Assembly (NCBI GenBank): GCA_002284615.2
Contig: MU069559.1
Span: forward strand, 62,972 to 91,505
Direction: 5' to 3'
DNA length: 28,534 nucleotides
Origin: Dunaliella salina
Taxonomy: Eukaryota; Chlorophyta; Chlorophyceae; Chlamydomonadales; Dunaliellaceae
Shown here: positions 10,500 through 21,661 of the stretch, one piece after another
How the letters are laid out: the number at the start of each line of letters is the position of its first letter
How positions within the stretch are numbered: the first letter of the stretch is position 1
Notes under the pieces: generated by a model
What the model was told of the DNA's origin: nothing
The model's database searches: none
The model's input: the letters and a program-made list of their open reading frames with translations, nothing else
Program-made: the position numbers and the translations under genes

Positions 10500-11112
10500 C
10501 TAAAAAGCATTGATCTCATGATCTGTCAAAACGTAGTAGCTCGCCAAGAAAGGAATAAAGTCTGTGTTTGGAAGCTGGGCAAAAGTATGTATTGGTTTGG
10601 AAAGATCAATGAACGAGTCCTTGTATTTTCTGCGCAGCTCACACATCTCCAGGCCATCGCAACAGACAATGTTCACAAAATTTGCATGGGAACATGACCT
10701 TCATCCAGATAGTTTGGCTGCTCGGTATGTTGAAAGAAATCCACAAGTTCGGAGACAAAACGATAAGTGTCAGTATCTTGGTTTTGGAAAAAACAAAACA
10801 CATCCAGAGAGCAGGCATCAGAAAAATAGAAAGAGCCTGAAGTACCTAACACTACTCTGCGTGCAGGAAAGGCAGCAAAAAAGAGCATACTTTCGTCTGA
10901 GACAACAGAGGAGGTTGCAAGAACAAAGGAACATAACATGTTTTTCATCCTGCCATTGTTCTGAGGTGCATAAGTCACATTGAGGTGCGTGACGTTGTCA
11001 TTGTGCCTAATCTTGCTGGACAACCAGACAGCCGTGTGCACATTTCGAAGGTGGTAAGAGGTGGCTTCTTTTATTTTGTTAATATTGATGACCAGTGGTC
11101 TTTTCTTTAGAC
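10500..11112 (-). pseudogene. Decayed coding exon of unknown protein, with apparent frameshift
   Basis: After an acceptor-like cagacag at 11113 the minus strand reads through about 145 codons, including SSKIRHNDNVTHLNVTYAPQ and FVSELVDFFQ. It then shifts frame near 10680 and continues as NFVNIVCCDGLEMCELRRKY and LASYYVLTDHEINAF, ending in TAG at 10502-10500. Coding-like composition on both sides of the shift suggests one protein with a lost base, through real decay or assembly error. I do not recognise the family. Neighbouring minus-strand pieces at 11255-11454 and 11572-11790 may be the same unit. Confidence 0.45.
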
Positions 11113-11254
11113 CTGTCTGTCATTGTGCTTACTTTATCTCACGGCGGCACTTATTAGGAGGAGAAGCAGCTAGTGGAACAATCCGAAACAGAAAGAAACA
11201 GCCAGTAATCACGCACCAACAAAGTAGCCACTTTATTGAGACCTCCTTTTCTCT

Positions 11255-11454
11255 AAGCATTCTTGATCATCTTCCAAAACTCCATAGCCAGTTGCTTGGA
11301 GACATCTTTCCCTTGCTTAATGTTGCCCATGTTTCATGAGCTCGCTTTATGGTGCAAATGCAGCTTTTTCTTTTCGCACTCATGACAGATAAATTTGGTT
11401 GGGACGTTGAGCCTTGTGACGAGTGCTACAGGCAACGTTGTGTGTGCCTGATAC
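11255..11454 (-). pseudogene. Coding-like remnant with a Cys/His-rich motif and two in-frame stops
   Basis: After tgcacag the minus-strand frame reads LPVALVTRLNVPTKF then ICHECEKKKLHLHHK, a CxxC plus HxH pattern like a small zinc-binding site. It meets TGA (11336-11334), continues as NMGNIKQGKDVSKQLAMEFW, and meets TAG (11255-11253). Family not recognised; probably decayed. Confidence 0.35.
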
Positions 11455-11571
11455 CTGTGCACATACCAGACCTGAAGTTACCTTTCTTAAGCAGTGCAAC
11501 GTATCTGTGAAGTTATGCTGAAAACTGAAGCATATCATGAACGTATCCGTCATGGCCATTTGGACCATCGT

Positions 11572-11790
11572 TTAGTGTCGTGCAGCTCTCTTATTTTTAA
11601 ACATCATATGTGGTACATGGTTAATGTAATTGTGAGGCTGATGATAATGTCCAGGATGAACAACACATTCTCTTTCATCGCACACATCCCCAGGTGGTCT
11701 CTCTCCACAGGAAATATGCTCCCTTGTTCTCACAGGCAGGATCTCATGATGTGTCCGCTTTTTTAAATCAGAACAACAACAAACTTCCAT
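11572..11790 (-). pseudogene. Small hypothetical minus-strand coding remnant
   Basis: The frame includes HHEILPVRTREHISCGERPP and CDERECVVHPGHYHQPH, rich in Cys and His, and ends in TAA. It lies upstream, in transcript order, of the other remnants. No family recognised. Confidence 0.3.
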
Positions 11791-12207
11791 TTTTCCTTCA
11801 TGAATTAATCGCCTTTTATGAGTAGGCTAGCAGTCGCAATTCTTGACTGAAGGCCTTATCCTTGTAAACCTTGTAAACCTTGTAAGAGTGCACTTCGTAC
11901 AAGCAGTCAGTGCAACCTAGTTGAATTTGTGCTTGAGTTTGCATGCCTGTTCAGACAGAGCGACTGTGTGTGTATTTCTTCCAGAATATGACTCTTCTGA
12001 ACTCCGAGCAAGACTTTGTTTTTGCATTTCGAGTTCTGCCTCCTTTTTTGCCTAGGTTGGTATGTTTTCCGCTCAGCTGCCCTTGAAGGCAGATATAGCG
12101 CGTAACCTTACCTTACCATTTGACTGATAAATTTGCAGTTACAATGCCAAACAGTCAAACCACTTGGCAAAAGGATAAGCCGTGTAAACCGTGACCTTTT
12201 GCTTGGC

Positions 12208-12334
12208 AGACGAGGTAACTCAGTGCTCAGGTCTAGCGTTCACACTCTGAGGTAAGGTAAGGTAAGGTTACACGCGATAAGGTCACACGCGAGACAAGGT
12301 AACTCAGTGCTCAGGTCTAGCGTTCACACTCTGA
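12208..12334 (+). repeat. Direct repeat, 83 bp apart
   Basis: GGTAACTCAGTGCTCAGGTC followed by TAGCGTTCACACTCTGA occurs at about 12213 and 12296; the spacer contains GGTAAGG repeats. Confidence 0.9.
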
Positions 12335-12450
12335 CATTTACAACAATTGGGTAAAAGCACGCAGAATTGGCGAATACACCTGGGTGAACAAGGAGAGCAC
12401 TGCGGCTCGCCCAATCTGTACTCTCTGTAATCAACACACTAGTCAAGTTC

Positions 12451-12642
12451 NNNNNNNNNNNNNNNNNNNNNNNNNNNNNNNNNNNNNNNNNNNNNNNNNN
12501 NNNNNNNNNNNNNNNNNNNNNNNNNNNNNNNNNNNNNNNNNNNNNNNNNNNNNNNNNNNNNNNNNNNNNNNNNNNNNNNNNNNNNNNNNNNNNNNNNNNN
12601 NNNNNNNNNNNNNNNNNNNNNNNNNNNNNNNNNNNNNNNNNN
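12451..12642. other. Assembly gap (192 N)
   Basis: A run of N directly followed by a (TC)n tract (12643-12682). The gap was probably caused by the microsatellite. Confidence 0.98.
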
Positions 12643-12679
<37 letters not shown>

Positions 12680-12712
12680 CTCATGCTCTCATTCAAACCC
12701 AAGCTTCACATT

Positions 12713-12717
12713 TTACA
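12713..12717 (-). terminator. TGTAA poly(A) signal of the MYND gene
   Basis: TGTAA on the minus strand, about 62 nt after the TGA stop of the MYND gene (12781-12779). It matches the green-algal polyadenylation signal in motif and spacing. Confidence 0.6.
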
Positions 12718-12778
12718 ATGGACAATACAAAGACATTTGTGCTAAGAAGTTAATACCGTACAGCAGCATTCACCATAC

Positions 12779-13531
12779 TCACTTTTTCAGCTTGGCTGCT
12801 GCCTTGCAATCAGTTCTACGCACAGGCCATGCCTTCTCACTGCACTCCGCACCGCAGAACCACTTCCGTCGGCAGCCACTACACATCTTGAGATCCCTTG
12901 CCAGCCTGCCACACTGCCCGCACACCCTCTCCTTCCCCCTCCTCGCGGCTTCTCCTCTTGCAATCTCACCACTGCTGCCAGAATCTGCACTTTGTGCAGT
13001 GCTGCTATTGCCCTTCTGACCATCGTTTCCCAACGTCAGCGCCTGCAGCTTGTCTGCCATGGTGCTGCTGGTGCTGCCGCCTGGCTTTGGACTGCTGCTG
13101 CGAGCGTTGCTTTCATTGCTGGCAGGCATTGCTGGGGCCTGCTGCTGGCGATCTGGCTGTGCCTGCTGCTGGCTAGCTGCGTCAGCCTGCCACAGCAAGC
13201 CTTTGCTTTTCACCAGCTTACCAGCTCCGCTAGCCAGGAATGACTCCTGCCTCAGAAAGCTTTTGAGATAGCTGACATTCTCTCTAACGTCAGGCGGACA
13301 GTCAGCCTCATCCAACTCCAGGGCCACCAAGGCCACCGCTTGCCACTCCCGCATGTTGAAGCCATTCGGGAGCATTGGCGCAGACGACTCTGGGTAAGAT
13401 GGCTTGGTTATTACGACCAGGAACATCGACATCACATTTCTCATGCCATCTCCCAGGCAGGGTAGAACGCTTTTTCGCAGTGTTTCATGGCTGCTGCCTC
13501 CCTCTGAACAGCGCAGCAGATCACAAAAGAA
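12779..13531 (-). CDS. MYND gene terminal exon with the zinc finger
   Basis: The acceptor is cttcaatcgcag|TTC; 250 codons follow to TGA. It opens FFCDLLRCSEGGSSHETLRK and LPCLGDGMRNVMSMF, has a conserved-looking MREWQAVALVALELDEADCP stretch, and then a Gln/Ser-rich low-complexity linker. It ends in the MYND core: CGQC, CSGC, WFCGAEC and WPVRRTDC. Spacing fits C-x2-C...C-x2-C-x5-C-x3-C-x9-C, but the His expected in WPxHRxxC is Arg (CGT, 12820-12818). A separate start at 13444 is possible, but phase and upstream coding favour an internal exon. Confidence 0.88.
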   Translation of the reverse strand, partial: FFCDLLRCSEGGSSHETLRKSVLPCLGDGMRNVMSMFLVVITKPSYPESSAPMLPNGFNMREWQAVALVALELDEADCPPDVRENVSYLKSFLRQESFLASGAGKLVKSKGLLWQADAASQQQAQPDRQQQAPAMPASNESNARSSSPKPGGSTSSTMADKLQALTLGNDGQKGNSSTAQSADSGSSGEIARGEAARRGKERVCGQCGRLARDLKMCSGCRRKWFCGAECSEKAWPVRRTDCKAAAKLKK

Positions 13532-16500
13532 CTGCGATTGAAGGCAACATGAGGTGATGGTTCGTCAAAGCTTGGAAAACTATGAATAAAAGAGAGCTTC
13601 TTGCGCCAAAACAAAACTGCATTGCTTGCATCTATGCCCCTCATTATGTGCTTAGCACCGCCATGCTTTATTAACATGGAGCATAGGGGCATGTGTTTTC
13701 TGCCAATTGTCAAACACTCCTGATACATGACACAAGAGAGCACGAGCCTTAAACAAGAACAAATGGTCCTTTAAATGAGCTGCTGCACCAAATGCCAATC
13801 GTCATGAACATTTAAAATCATAAGCTTGTTTGCAGGAAAAAGGTACCAGCTTTTGTGAAGGGGGTTTCCTCCCAATTGGCTCCTCCTTGGCTGATGATGG
13901 ATGTTAACAACCATGGAAAAAATGAGTTTGGACAGCTCTTACTGCAATACTTTAATCCTTGGAATTTCTTTGGAAGAAATCACTGACATGTTATTTATTG
14001 TGTGTCCCATCCCTGCAAGAAGCTTGGTTGCCTTTCAAAAGCTGTTCATTGCTATCCCCGACTCACTGACTACCTCAAAACACAGAAATTAGTAATACAA
14101 CAGAGCTGGACAACTCCCCCATACCGCTAAACTTGCTCTTTCCCGGATTTTATTCTCAAATCTAAACATGCCTACCATTTTTGTTCTATAAAATAATGTT
14201 CACCAAAAATGAAAAAAAAAATCGGAGGACCCCAGGTCACTCTCCTGGCCTCAGATCACCCCAAAATGGCCCACAGCTCCACTCTGGGACCACTTACCTA
14301 TCTCCCAGAATTTCATATGTACAACTCTTATACACGATGCTAACATCCTGCATACTCAAAAAGGGTAAAAGGGAGGTCAAAGATTGACCTTTTTGGCACC
14401 CCTCGTGCCGGTTTTTCTCTAAGGTAAATGGCTGAAATTCTGTACCTGACCAACCACCAATTCTTTTCACTCCACTTTTTTGCAATGATATTCTATTAGT
14501 ACAAGGACTCCAAATCACTAAAAATCACGCAATTCCGTGCAGTGGGTGGTTGGGAATGGAGTTTGGGTGGTCAAAAAGTAGTGTTCACGCCGTGGCTGAT
14601 TAGGCTTTAGTCCCCAAATCATGGAAACTTTAACTGTAGTGCAACATACAGGAAAACATGCTAAATTTTGAATCCAAGCTTAAGAGTCCAAGGCCAGGGG
14701 TCACCTATGCTGGGAGCATATTAAAAAGACCTGTTTGGGGGGGGGGGGGGGGGGGGGAGTTGTCCAGCTCTGGTAATTCACACAAGCACAATTTAAGGTT
14801 GGCCTAGCACACTTAGCGCCAGGTGCATGGAAAAAAGATTAGCTCCCTGCTTTCTCGTATCAGTTTTCGCTTCACTCTTGCTCTCTGTGTCTTAAGATTC
14901 CATGGCTTTTGTGTGTTGTGTCCGCTGCTTTTGGCTCCATAATTTTTTTTTGCAAGTAGGGTTCGCACAAACGTTATGTGGGGAAATGGTTTCACGTTAT
15001 ATAGTCCGCGTATAACGTTATATAACGTTATATGTTATATACTCAGATTTCAAGTTCAGCAAATTGCAACTTCAAGGGTTTCACTGGATAGCTCTCAATG
15101 AGTAGAGACCGTTAACCCAATTTACTTTGAGCCGAAAATGGGATGGTGACTTAAAAAGAGTGCCTGAAAGTCAGAGTTTGCGCCAAGCACGTAGAACATC
15201 CTATTCTCAAGCCATCATTCCTGCACAACTTCACAGTCTCCTAGCCCTGCATTCTACGCATGTCCTGACCAAAATTACAGGCTCAACGCGCAGAGATGCT
15301 TGGCCTGCTTCCACACGCAGGCCCTTGCATCCACCATGTGTATTGGCCCCTGGCAGACTTGGCAGGATTGTCACTGGCAGGCCCTTCCTCATCAACACAG
15401 GCTTCAACCATGCCCAATACTCAGCGCGGCCTCTCCCGCCACTGGACATAGAGCTCAGCTTAGCTCGCCTAAGCTGTGTTGCACTCTCCTGCGCTTCAAA
15501 TTTCTCCCTGTCCTCCGTGGCCTCTTCATCTTCATCCTCCACCTCTCCCTCGTCACCCAAACCTGCCTCAGCACCACTTCCAAATTCACTCATCCTGACT
15601 AATTCGACTGAGCACCTTACAGTCACGAAACTCAAAGGAATGCAATCACGGAATCGTGAATTTTTATTGTGAAGTTCTTCAAATATGACGTTATATAACG
15701 TTATATATAACATATAACTCTAGAACGTATAACATAACAAGATCCATACTCAAACATTCGGGTTACTTATGTTATAAATATAATGTTATATATAACTATA
15801 ACGTTTGCGCGAACCCTATTTGCAACTCTTCATGCTGTTGGCTGTTACGTGTTGTTTCTACCTTTCTTGTCCCTCTTCTCCTTGCATCTGACCCCAGCTG
15901 CACACTTCCTTGCATGTTCGCCCTTTTTGCTACTTGCCACCAGCCTGCCAGACTTCCCCTCTGCTATTCCCTTCTCACTCAATGGGAAGTGAATGGCCTC
16001 AAGCATTTGATGTTAGAATGGGTCTTCCAGCCCGATACTCACCAACAAAACGGAGCCCACAGTGGAGTACAAGTCCATGATTGCTTGCACGTCTGGCGTG
16101 ATTGGCTTGAAAAGAAGCGCTTCCGCTGGATCACTCTGAGTCCGCAGGAATTCAGTTACAGATGGACTGAACGCGGCCAAGCCAAGCGCTCTTACAGCAA
16201 AGGGATGCGCAGCAAGGTGCCTGGCACAGAGACAAACATGACAAGCTAGGTTGAGAGAAGAGGGGGGGAAATGCTACAATTTTGCACCGGCATAAAAAAG
16301 GGTGGAGTGGAAAAATCGCTACAAGCAGCAGAGGGGTGAGCAGAGACACCATTGCTACAATTCGGCATAAAAAAGGAGGGGAGCAGGAGGCAATAAAAAT
16401 TTTTTGGTGTCGGAAGGCACATGTAATTTGGGGGCTGGACCTCCCTGACCCACCACCAACCCCCCAAACCTCCTTCCAGTGCCCCAATCCCAACCAAAAG

Positions 16501-17896
16501 GATTCCAATCTGCTCTTCTGTCAGTTCTCCATTCATATGCATACTAGTGCATTTCAAGAGTGAGATGTAGCAGAGTTGTGGGCCAAAACAGTGCAGCAGG
16601 CGCACATGCACACCTGCGCTTCCAGGCACCAACAAATGGCTTGCAAGTCCACAAATTACCCTCCTGACCTCACCATGCAATGACACATCATACCTTGTCA
16701 CTATCCTGGAAGTTTAGAACAATATGCTGCACTTCTAGCCCCACACCCTGTGGCCTACAACCTTCCGTGAATGGCACTCACCCCCAGGCATGCACACAAC
16801 CCCCTCTTTTACCCATTTTGCGCTGAGAGGATGCCGATCGACAGTTCTTGAGCTCAGGAGTCCGGCAATGTACTTGAAATTCTGTATTAGTGGCCCAGAA
16901 ATATTTTAGAGGGGGCGTCCTGAGAACTCGCCTCCCCCCCCCCTCCCCAACCCCCTCCAATTGGACAAGCATTTTCCAAATGATAAGCCTTGAGTCAGGC
17001 GCCACAACCCTGTGTGATATGCTGCCTTTTGCCAGCCGGGCCACCTCTGCCAATTCTGAGCGCACCACCTAAAAGCTAGAAAAAAAGCAAATTTTCAGCG
17101 CTGAGCTAGGGATCCAAACTGGTGAACTGTGCTGTGCGCAAGGCCTGCATGTTTGTGTGCTCAGCCAGCAAAACTCACAACCTGTGTGCCTTGACCCTCC
17201 AGCTGCACCCCCAAGCCTGCAGGTGGACCCCAGGATGTGCCATAAGTGCCCAGGTGGCCTCCTGCTGCGAGCTGGTGGGGGGCTGTCTTGGGGGTTACTC
17301 AGAATTCAGCCGAGAGGAGTGATGACGATAAGGAATGGCTTTCTTTTAATATTTAATGAAATTTTGATGCTTTAGCAGAGTGTTGGGACGGGATCCGGAT
17401 TTCAAACAGTTCAAAGTGTTCGGCGGTGCAAAAAATCCCAGACCTGAAGCGCAGCATTTCTTTAGGTCAGCCCAGGCATGCTATGCCAAAAAGTGTGGAG
17501 TTCTTGCCCCATAAAATATCAAGCAAACTGAGTATGCAGAGTAGTTAATATTAATACTTTGGACACTCCTGCATCAAAAAAATGAGGAAGAGGTGTTGCA
17601 GGTGAGCCAGGGGCCTCTTTTGAGGCATTGTAGGCCAAAATCAGCCTTTCCCCGCAAAATGGGTGCTATAATGCATGCTCTGACCCGAATCAGCCCCATT
17701 TTTTGGCTCCCAGGTAGTTTTTTGTGTCAAACCTAACCCATCAGTGTGGCCCCAAAGCACTAAGAGCATGAGCGTGTCTGCCAGGCAGGAGTGGTGCAAA
17801 ACTGGAAATCCGGCATGCGCAGCATCTGACCACAATCTGAGTATGAGGTCTTGTTGAGTATGTTACTCAAGCATGCCCTACCAAGTTTGGGGGCCC

Positions 17897-17959
<63 letters not shown>

Positions 17960-20900
17960 CGCGGACTCAAGCGTCATAGCATGGCTTCATCATCTGATGA
18001 TGCAGACCTGATTCTTGCACAAATTTCAAACCTTGACGCTGATGTCTCGCCTTGTACCTCACACAGTCCTGCAGCTGAAGGAGAGTTTCGACCTGTCCGC
18101 GTCAATTTTTTTCTTCTTTATTACAAAGAGCAATTTGCAAAAGTCTGATCCCCAAATGGTGCACCCTGTGCCTCTTGCATAGATTCCAGCTTTTCCCTGC
18201 CAAAATTAATCGATTTTCTGGACCTCCGCCCCAGCCCCCCGGGCCCCCCAGAATATGCTCCTGATGAAATGGCCAACCATCCCTGCAGGTCAGGTTTACC
18301 CAAGGAGTGTTTCCTGGGAACCTCATTTTGGCAGGATTTTGACTAAATCCATGCCCCCGCTCTGAAACCCCCCACAGCTCAAACTGAGTATGCAGGGTGC
18401 TCAGAAAGGTCAACTTAAAGGTCCTGCATACTCAGATTTGGCTGGTCCCCCTGGGGCAAGAACTCAAAACTAGATGCCTGACCTGACTTTAGGAGAATTA
18501 AGTGAACAAATTATTGGCCCTTGACTTGGCTGGCAGCCCTTGCGTTGCCCTGGGTCCCGAGAAATTAACCCCCAATTAAGCCCTGATTAAGCCGCCTTGG
18601 CACCATCCCGGAATTTTAGGGCCCACACTTCGTAAACAATTTCATAAAGCTATTCAGTCGGATGTGCATGCACAAGCCAGAACTTTGGAGAAATAAGCTC
18701 CAGCAACTTTGAGGACCCCAGCACCTCCTCCCTGGCGCCAATCTTCACAGCCTGCGGCGTCAGTGTTGATGATGACAACCCCAGGCATCGGCCAGGACAG
18801 ACAGCGGGCGCGGAGGTGGCCTATCGGGGCCTGGCCAGACCTTCGGTTAGGTTATGCGTGCTTGTCCTTGCGATAAAAATCCAACGAGCATCAGGGGTCC
18901 TCCCGACAACCTAAAACCACTTGCAATATTACTAGCAGGCTACCCAAACACTCGCTGCTGCAGTTTGGGCCTGACCTTGAGCTCAATATTCGGATCATAT
19001 AATTTTCAAAGCGATCAACACGTGCCATCCAAAAGTAATGCTTTCTGGCTTCTCCTGTGGAAGGGGAAAAAATGCTGCAAGCAGCAGGGGGATTAGCCGC
19101 AAGGTGCCTGGCGCAGAGACACATGACAAGCTGGGTTGAGAGGAGAGGGGGGCAAATTGCTTCAAGTTTTGCATAAAAGAGCTTAAGAGGTGAGCATGAC
19201 GCGCACTGAACCGAGAGCGGTGATTTTCAGTGTTGCAAAGCACACAGCAAGTCTGCAGCAGTGACACACAGATCAAACTATGCGCTGTCATCTCATCACA
19301 GATATTACATACCACTTTGATGCCTTCACAAGGTTATGACCAGTGAGCTTTCATTACACTTACACCTCTCAAAAAAAGGGAATGTGTCATACAATGTGAC
19401 TGCCCTTGCAGTGTCAAACTCTTGCAGTATGCTTGGCTTTCAAATACGTCATACAATATGACTGCTCTTGCAGTGCCTTTCAATGTGTCTTTCAATGTGT
19501 CTTTCTGCAGTGGCTTTCAATGTCTCTGCAGTGTTGTCTCTGCAGTTGTCTTTCAATGTCTCTGCAGTGTTCTGCAGAGTGAATTTTATCTTCCACTGCT
19601 CCTGCGTTTCAATGTGTCTTCCACTGCTCTTGCTGCGCCTTGCACTGCTCTTGCAGTGTTTTTCAAATGTGTCATACAAAATGACTGCCCCTGCAGTATC
19701 TTTCAATGTGTCTTTCTACCATGGCTTTCAATTTGTCTTTCGATGTGCTTTCTGCAGTGTCTTTCAATGTCTCTGCAGTGTTGTCTCAATGTCTCTCAAG
19801 TGTTGTCTCAATTTCTCTGCAGTGTTCTGCAGTGTGAATTTTATCTTCCACTGCTCCTGCGTTTCAATGTGTCTTCCACTGCTCTTGCTGCGCCTTTCAC
19901 TGCTCTTGCAGCGTTTTTCAAATGTGTCATACAAAATGACTGCCCCTGCAGTGTCTTTCAATGTGTCTTTCTACCATGGATTTCAATGTGTCTTTCGATG
20001 TGCTTCCTGCAGGGTCTTTCAATGTTTCTGAGTGTTGTCTCAATGTCTCTGCAGTGTTGTCTCACTGTCTCTACTGTGTTGTCTTAATGTCTCTGCGGTC
20101 TGTTGTCTCAATGCCTCTCTGCAGTGTTGTCTCTGCAGTGTTGTCTCGATGTCTCTGCAGTGTTGTCTCTGCAGTGTTGTCTGTGCATTTGTCCTCCAAT
20201 GTCTCTGCAGTGTTCTGCAGTGTCTCTCAATGTGTCGTTCACTGTGTTTCTCCTCTTGCAGTGTCTTTCAATGTGTCTTGCAGCGTATTTCAATGCGTCT
20301 TTCAATGTGTCATTCAATGCAGTGTCTTTTAAATGTGTCATGCAATATGGCTGCTCTTGCAGTGTCTTTTAAATGTGTCATACAATATGGCTGCTCCTGC
20401 AGTGTCTTTTAAATGTGTCATACAATATGGCTGCTCTTGCAGTGACTTTTAAATGTATCATACATTTTAGCTACTCTTGCAGTGCCCTTTAAATGTGTCA
20501 TACAATATGGCTGCTCTTGTAGTGCCGTTTAAACGTGTCATTCAATATGGCTGCTCTTGCAGTGTCGAGCTCTTGCAGTATACTTGGCTTTCAAATGTAC
20601 CAAGTGGCAAAATTGTCGAAGCACTTAAATGCAGACAGCCATAGCAGTGCCCTCACCTGGCTGCTTCAAGTTGCTGCTTGGGTGGGTACAGGACAAAACT
20701 GTCTGGCTGGGATGTGATGAGGAAGGGGTGCTGAGGGCATGGGACAAGGTGGAGCAAGAGAAAAAAAGGTGAGTGCTGTATTCGTTTGTTCGGAAGGATA
20801 AATGGATTGCGCACAAGGTTATGTCGCTGACACAAGCAGAGGTTTGTGCGTGTGTGTGTACTGGTGCGCACGTGCAGACAAAGAGCATGCGGAAACAACT

Positions 20901-21618
20901 TAAAGCTAAACAGAAGGCTCAATGTCATCAGCAACTCTGATTTGGAAGTCTTTATGCAGAGAATGGAAACCTTGACTTACCTGAGTGAGCAAAGCAAGGT
21001 GTGCCTCTAGCAACTCAGGCGACCATGCTGGGCAGTTGCGCCATGCTTCGGAGGATCGGAGCATGAGGTAAAAGTCAACGCTGCCGTGACTTTGGTTGGG
21101 ATGGCCCAGTTCATGGCGCCAGGCGTTGTTGATAAAAGCCAAAAATAACTGGCAGAAAGACCTTTCAGGAGGGCTAGGGGTCCGGTGCAAATGCACACGG
21201 TAGCGCTGGAGCGCAGCAATAAATGGGCTGCTCCCCCTGCAAATGTGTCACATAGAAAGAAGTGACTCTTAATCAAGCACCGCACCCCTGTGTGGAATCC
21301 TGCCTTTTGCCAGCCAGGCCACACCTGCCAATCTAAGCAGACCACCTTTAAACTAATAGAAAACAATTTCCCGGTTGGTGAAATCTGCTGCGCGCTTGGC
21401 CTGCATTTTGCGCATTCAGCCAGCCAAAATCACCTCCTGTGTGCCCTGACCCTCCAGCTGCACCCCCCAAGCCTACAGGGGAACCCCAGGATGTGCCCTG
21501 AGCGCCCAGGTGGCCACCTGCTGCGAGCTGGCGGGGGGCTGTTGTGGGGTGTGCCCCAAAGCAAGCCAAGAGGAGTGCCGACGATAGGAAACGGCTTTCT
21601 ATAAATACTTAATGAAAT

Positions 21619-21661
<43 letters not shown>

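Larger units (their letters stand above)
10013..12116 (+). repeat. Direct repeat of about 53 bp (10013-10066 and 12065-12116)
   Basis: Both copies read GCTCAGCTGCCC, then AGGC(G/A)GATATAGCG, then GTAACCTTACCTTA. They flank the decayed coding block. An inverted GGTAAGGTAAGGTTAC lies at 12252-12270. Confidence 0.7.
16985..18990. repeat. Segmental repeat, copy A (paralogue of 21270-22530)
   Basis: Blocks 16985-17457 and 18498-18990 align in order and orientation with 21270-22530. Shared strings include CTGCCTTTTGCCAGCC, TGACCCTCCAGCTGCACCCC, CATCGGCCAGGACA and CACTTGCAATAT. The block begins inside exon 17068-16952. Copy A is split by a TIR element that copy B lacks. Confidence 0.8.

Noticed and set aside
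13441..13743. 101-codon minus-strand ORF as a separate gene
   Set aside because: It is an upstream exon plus an 86-bp intron that happens to stay open, then the wrong frame of the terminal exon.
9712..14037. Reassignment of TGA to an amino acid
   Set aside because: Three in-frame TGAs invite it, but the MYND gene uses TGA as its stop, the decayed block also has an in-frame TAG, and ordinary decay or errors explain the pattern.
16246..16701. 151-codon minus-strand ORF as one exon
   Set aside because: Its two good segments are separate exons joined by phase; the rest is GT-rich intron.
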